Shown: positions 61,713 to 64,000 of the stretch, piece by piece
Numbering within the stretch: the stretch's first letter is position 1
Layout of the letters: each line of letters opens with the position of its first letter
Assembly: GCA_963664715.2 (NCBI GenBank)
Contig: CAXXUY010000008.1
Coordinates: 215,260-279,259 of the forward strand
Source: JAPOXR01 sp963664715
GTDB lineage: Bacteria; Pseudomonadota; Alphaproteobacteria; Rhodobacterales; Rhodobacteraceae
Length of the DNA stretch: 64,000 nucleotides
Direction: 5' to 3'
The notes under the pieces: model-generated
What the model was told of the DNA's origin: nothing
The model's input: only the letters and a program-made list of their open reading frames with translations
The model's database searches: none
Position numbers and translations under genes: made by a program

Positions 61713-64000
61713 TGCAATTCCACGATTTTCAGACTTTCGATGCCCCGGTCGTCGACGATCTTGACTGCGGCCCGGCCATGTTCTCCGGCCTCGAATGGAA
61801 GCGAGACCGTGCCTCGATACGCCTTGATCAGGTCAAGATCGATTTCGGCCTTGAGGTTGCGGGCGAGCTTGGCCCATCCTTCCTTGGTTCCGGCCATCGG
61901 GAAGAACACCTGGTATGGAAACACGCTGCGGCCATCATAGTCGGGATCGAGCATCCAAAGGGAAATCCGGTTCGCTTCACCTGAATCAATATTTCCAGTT
62001 CTCGTGTTGTAGTAGTCGAACCCCTGGACAGTGATACGAAATTTACTCTTGTCATCTCCATTTGCGATACGTTCGACTTCGATGTCGGGCTGGCCGATCA
62101 ACCAGAAACTCTCGTTACTTGCACGCTTCTTCTTCAGATCCTCCGTCAGAAGGTCAGCATTCATCTGTGCCTTCAGGAGAGTAACACCGGGCCAGTGAGT
62201 CTCGTCTATGTCCTTCGAGGCCTCGGGATCGAACTGGAATGCCGCTAAGACAATGATCTTTGGCCTCGGAACCAATGTTTGTGCTTCCTCGATTGCCATC
62301 GCGACCTGCCGCTGTTCCAGGGGAGCGTGGTCAGGTCCAAAGGAAACAGCTACGCGTTCTCGATCGTAGGTGGTTCCCGGCTCCTTGATGCCGCCGGCAT
62401 CCGATGTTTCCGGTCGGGTCTCACCCTCGGCCTGCAGCCAGCGGGTTGCGGGCAAGGGTTCCAGACGTGAGAAAGAAATATGCTGCCCCGCCTTGCCGCG
62501 AATTCCGGCCTTCAGCAGTTCGTCACGCCAGTCGCCTTGCCTCACGGTCGACCCGGTTCGTGCCACTGAATTGTCCGCTGACTGCAATTCGGGCTTGTCA
62601 GTGTCATCGAGTGGCTTCACCGTCGGTGCGGGAACGGCCTCGACGGTAAACGGCCCTGTAACGCGTGCCAAGGTCCGGTCGGTGAACGGTCGGTCGTAGA
62701 TGATCGTCTCTTTTGGTGGTTCGTTGTAACCCAGAGTTCGCGCGGAGACGGTCGCAACTGCATGACAACGGAACCCCGCTCCTACACCTTCATCGGCATG
62801 AGCCAACTGGTAATAATCAAAATTGGCAGTCATCACTCGCTGCTTTGCGAGAGCAACTGCCACTCGTGACGTGTCGCAGGTGATCCAGCGTCTACCCCAT
62901 TGCTCGGCGACATAGGCGGTAGTGCCACTGCCGCAGGTCGGGTCAAATACCAGATCGCCGGGATCGGATGTCATCAGGATGCAACGCTGGATGGCCTTGT
63001 TGGCCGTTTGAACGACATACCGCTTGTCAGTGGGAGACATTGTTGCCGCCCAGATATTGTTGATGCGTCGGCCCGGCACCTCATCTTCGTACCGTTTCCA
63101 CATCAACGAAGATTGCCCCTTTAAAGCTTCAAGTCGACCCAATTCACCGAGCCGATCCAGCCCTTCCTTGGAGATTGCCCAATGCCGATTATGTCCGCAA
63201 CGGAAAGTACGACCTTCAAATTCGTAGGGCTCTGACCGCCCAGTCGTGGAGACACCCTGAGAATCAAGCGGCATGCGCCGATAAATGCGGGCACCATGCG
63301 GCAGGTGCTCATCGGGGTCAAAACACTCTTCAGGGGTAGGTTTACGGCATGACCCGTCGGGCAGTTCGACCATGACGTGCCAACTGAAGGATTCGATGAT
63401 TTCTGCTCTCGATAGCGGCTCGTAAAGCTGCCGGTACTTCACGAGCTTCCGGTCCTTGGCATACCAAATCAGGTAATCGGCAACTTCCGGAAGTGTCGAT
63501 GCCGAACTTGCGCCAGTTGTCGCGTATGAGATTGTCGCCATCCGATGTTCGGCACCGAAGACCTCGTCCATGACCGCGCCGACACGATGAACATTCTCAT
63601 CACCGATCTGCACGAAGCAGCTTCCACTTTCATTCAAGAGTTCGCGTGCCAGCAACAGGCGATCACGCAGATAGGTCAGGTATGAATGGATGCCGAGTTC
63701 CCAGGTATCACGGAATGCACGGATTTGCTCCGGCTCGCTGGTCAGGTCTTCGTCCTTGCCGTCAATGACCTCTCTCCGATTCACGAAGGGCTGGAAATTC
63801 GAGCGGTAGCTGACGCCGTAGGGCGGATCGATATAGATCGTTTGGACCTGCCCGCCCAAACCCTCCTTCTCAAGAAGACTATTCATGAAAAGGAGGCTAT
63901 CGCCGGCAATCAGCCGATTTGTCCAGTTGTGACGGTGTTTGTAAAACTCGATGGCCTGACGGATTGGCGGGTTTTCCTCCAGTGCGTCGAATAGTGACAA
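61709..64000 (-). CDS. mod: Type III-like DNA methyltransferase (partial at window edge)
   Basis: 763 or more residues; the frame runs off the right edge, where the visible TTG may or may not be the start. TIYIDPPYGVSY is the catalytic DPPY motif near residue 57 and FDPTCGSGTT the AdoMet-binding motif near residue 350; this order is that of beta-class adenine methyltransferases and type III Mod subunits. A C-terminal region of about 380 residues follows. It should methylate host DNA for self-recognition. First visible gene of the operon, coupled to the TIR-like gene. Confidence 0.92.
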   Translation of the reverse strand: MSLFDALEENPPIRQAIEFYKHRHNWTNRLIAGDSLLFMNSLLEKEGLGGQVQTIYIDPPYGVSYRSNFQPFVNRREVIDGKDEDLTSEPEQIRAFRDTWELGIHSYLTYLRDRLLLARELLNESGSCFVQIGDENVHRVGAVMDEVFGAEHRMATISYATTGASSASTLPEVADYLIWYAKDRKLVKYRQLYEPLSRAEIIESFSWHVMVELPDGSCRKPTPEECFDPDEHLPHGARIYRRMPLDSQGVSTTGRSEPYEFEGRTFRCGHNRHWAISKEGLDRLGELGRLEALKGQSSLMWKRYEDEVPGRRINNIWAATMSPTDKRYVVQTANKAIQRCILMTSDPGDLVFDPTCGSGTTAYVAEQWGRRWITCDTSRVAVALAKQRVMTANFDYYQLAHADEGVGAGFRCHAVATVSARTLGYNEPPKETIIYDRPFTDRTLARVTGPFTVEAVPAPTVKPLDDTDKPELQSADNSVARTGSTVRQGDWRDELLKAGIRGKAGQHISFSRLEPLPATRWLQAEGETRPETSDAGGIKEPGTTYDRERVAVSFGPDHAPLEQRQVAMAIEEAQTLVPRPKIIVLAAFQFDPEASKDIDETHWPGVTLLKAQMNADLLTEDLKKKRASNESFWLIGQPDIEVERIANGDDKSKFRITVQGFDYYNTRTGNIDSGEANRISLWMLDPDYDGRSVFPYQVFFPMAGTKEGWAKLARNLKAEIDLDLIKAYRGTVSLPFEAGEHGRAAVKIVDDRGIESLKIVELQ

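Overview
The window looks like an alphaproteobacterial chromosome segment with moderately high GC. It carries TRAP transporters, EamA exporters, a HyuA/HyuB operon and a DddP-like M24 protein, which fits a marine lineage. The many ankyrin, Sel1, MORN-like and pentapeptide secreted proteins, together with very many broken insertion sequences, suggest a host-associated or recently bottlenecked lineage. That lifestyle reading is inference; no ribosomal RNA or other taxonomic marker is present.

Layout. (1) 1-16.6 kb is metabolic and transport: the tail of a glutathione transferase, two EamA-type exporters, a TRAP transporter operon (dctM-dctQ-dctP, minus strand) divergent from a LysR regulator, then a plus-strand operon of hyuA, hyuB, an SDR dehydrogenase and two AroM-like genes. 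One IS copy with a clear 8-bp target duplication sits between the TRAP operon and lysR, and a second copy lies between lysR and hyuA. (2) 16.7-23.1 kb is an IS-rich block: a decayed IS630-like element, two near-identical IS1595-family copies in the same orientation, and between them an NAD-dependent epimerase and an apparently intact IS1182-family element. (3) 23.6-28.2 kb is a partly decayed sugar catabolic locus: M42 peptidase, BtpA-family protein, a 43-codon coupled ORF, ribulose-phosphate-epimerase-like protein, stubs of an FGGY kinase and an ABC permease, and a divergent DeoR regulator.

(4) 28.4-57.4 kb is a mosaic accessory island. It contains signal-peptide proteins with peptidoglycan-binding domains and repeat domains, enzymes (multicopper oxidase, PQQ dehydrogenase, DddP-like M24, 2OG oxygenase), an MNT-HEPN fusion, a PD-(D/E)xK nuclease, and many serine resolvase genes or fragments. 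The glue is Tn3-family debris: 36-38 bp terminal repeats that start GGGTC and mostly end in AAG, a perfect 64-bp inverted repeat around a multicopper oxidase plus resolvase unit, a 945-bp element with perfect 38-bp ends holding only a tnpA tail and tnpR, and four same-orientation copies of a roughly 170-190 bp repeat. No complete Tn3 transposase gene is present, so these units would need one supplied in trans.

(5) 57.4-64 kb (minus strand, running off the right edge) is a five-gene defence operon in which every junction overlaps: type III-like methyltransferase (mod), a TIR-like nucleotide-binding protein, an MntA-like nucleotidyltransferase, a HepT-like HEPN protein, and a type III-like restriction helicase/nuclease (res). 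The coupling of TIR and HEPN/MNT genes inside a mod-res pair is the strongest candidate here for an under-described system; the resolvase-only Tn3 cassettes and the family of secreted repeat proteins are the second.
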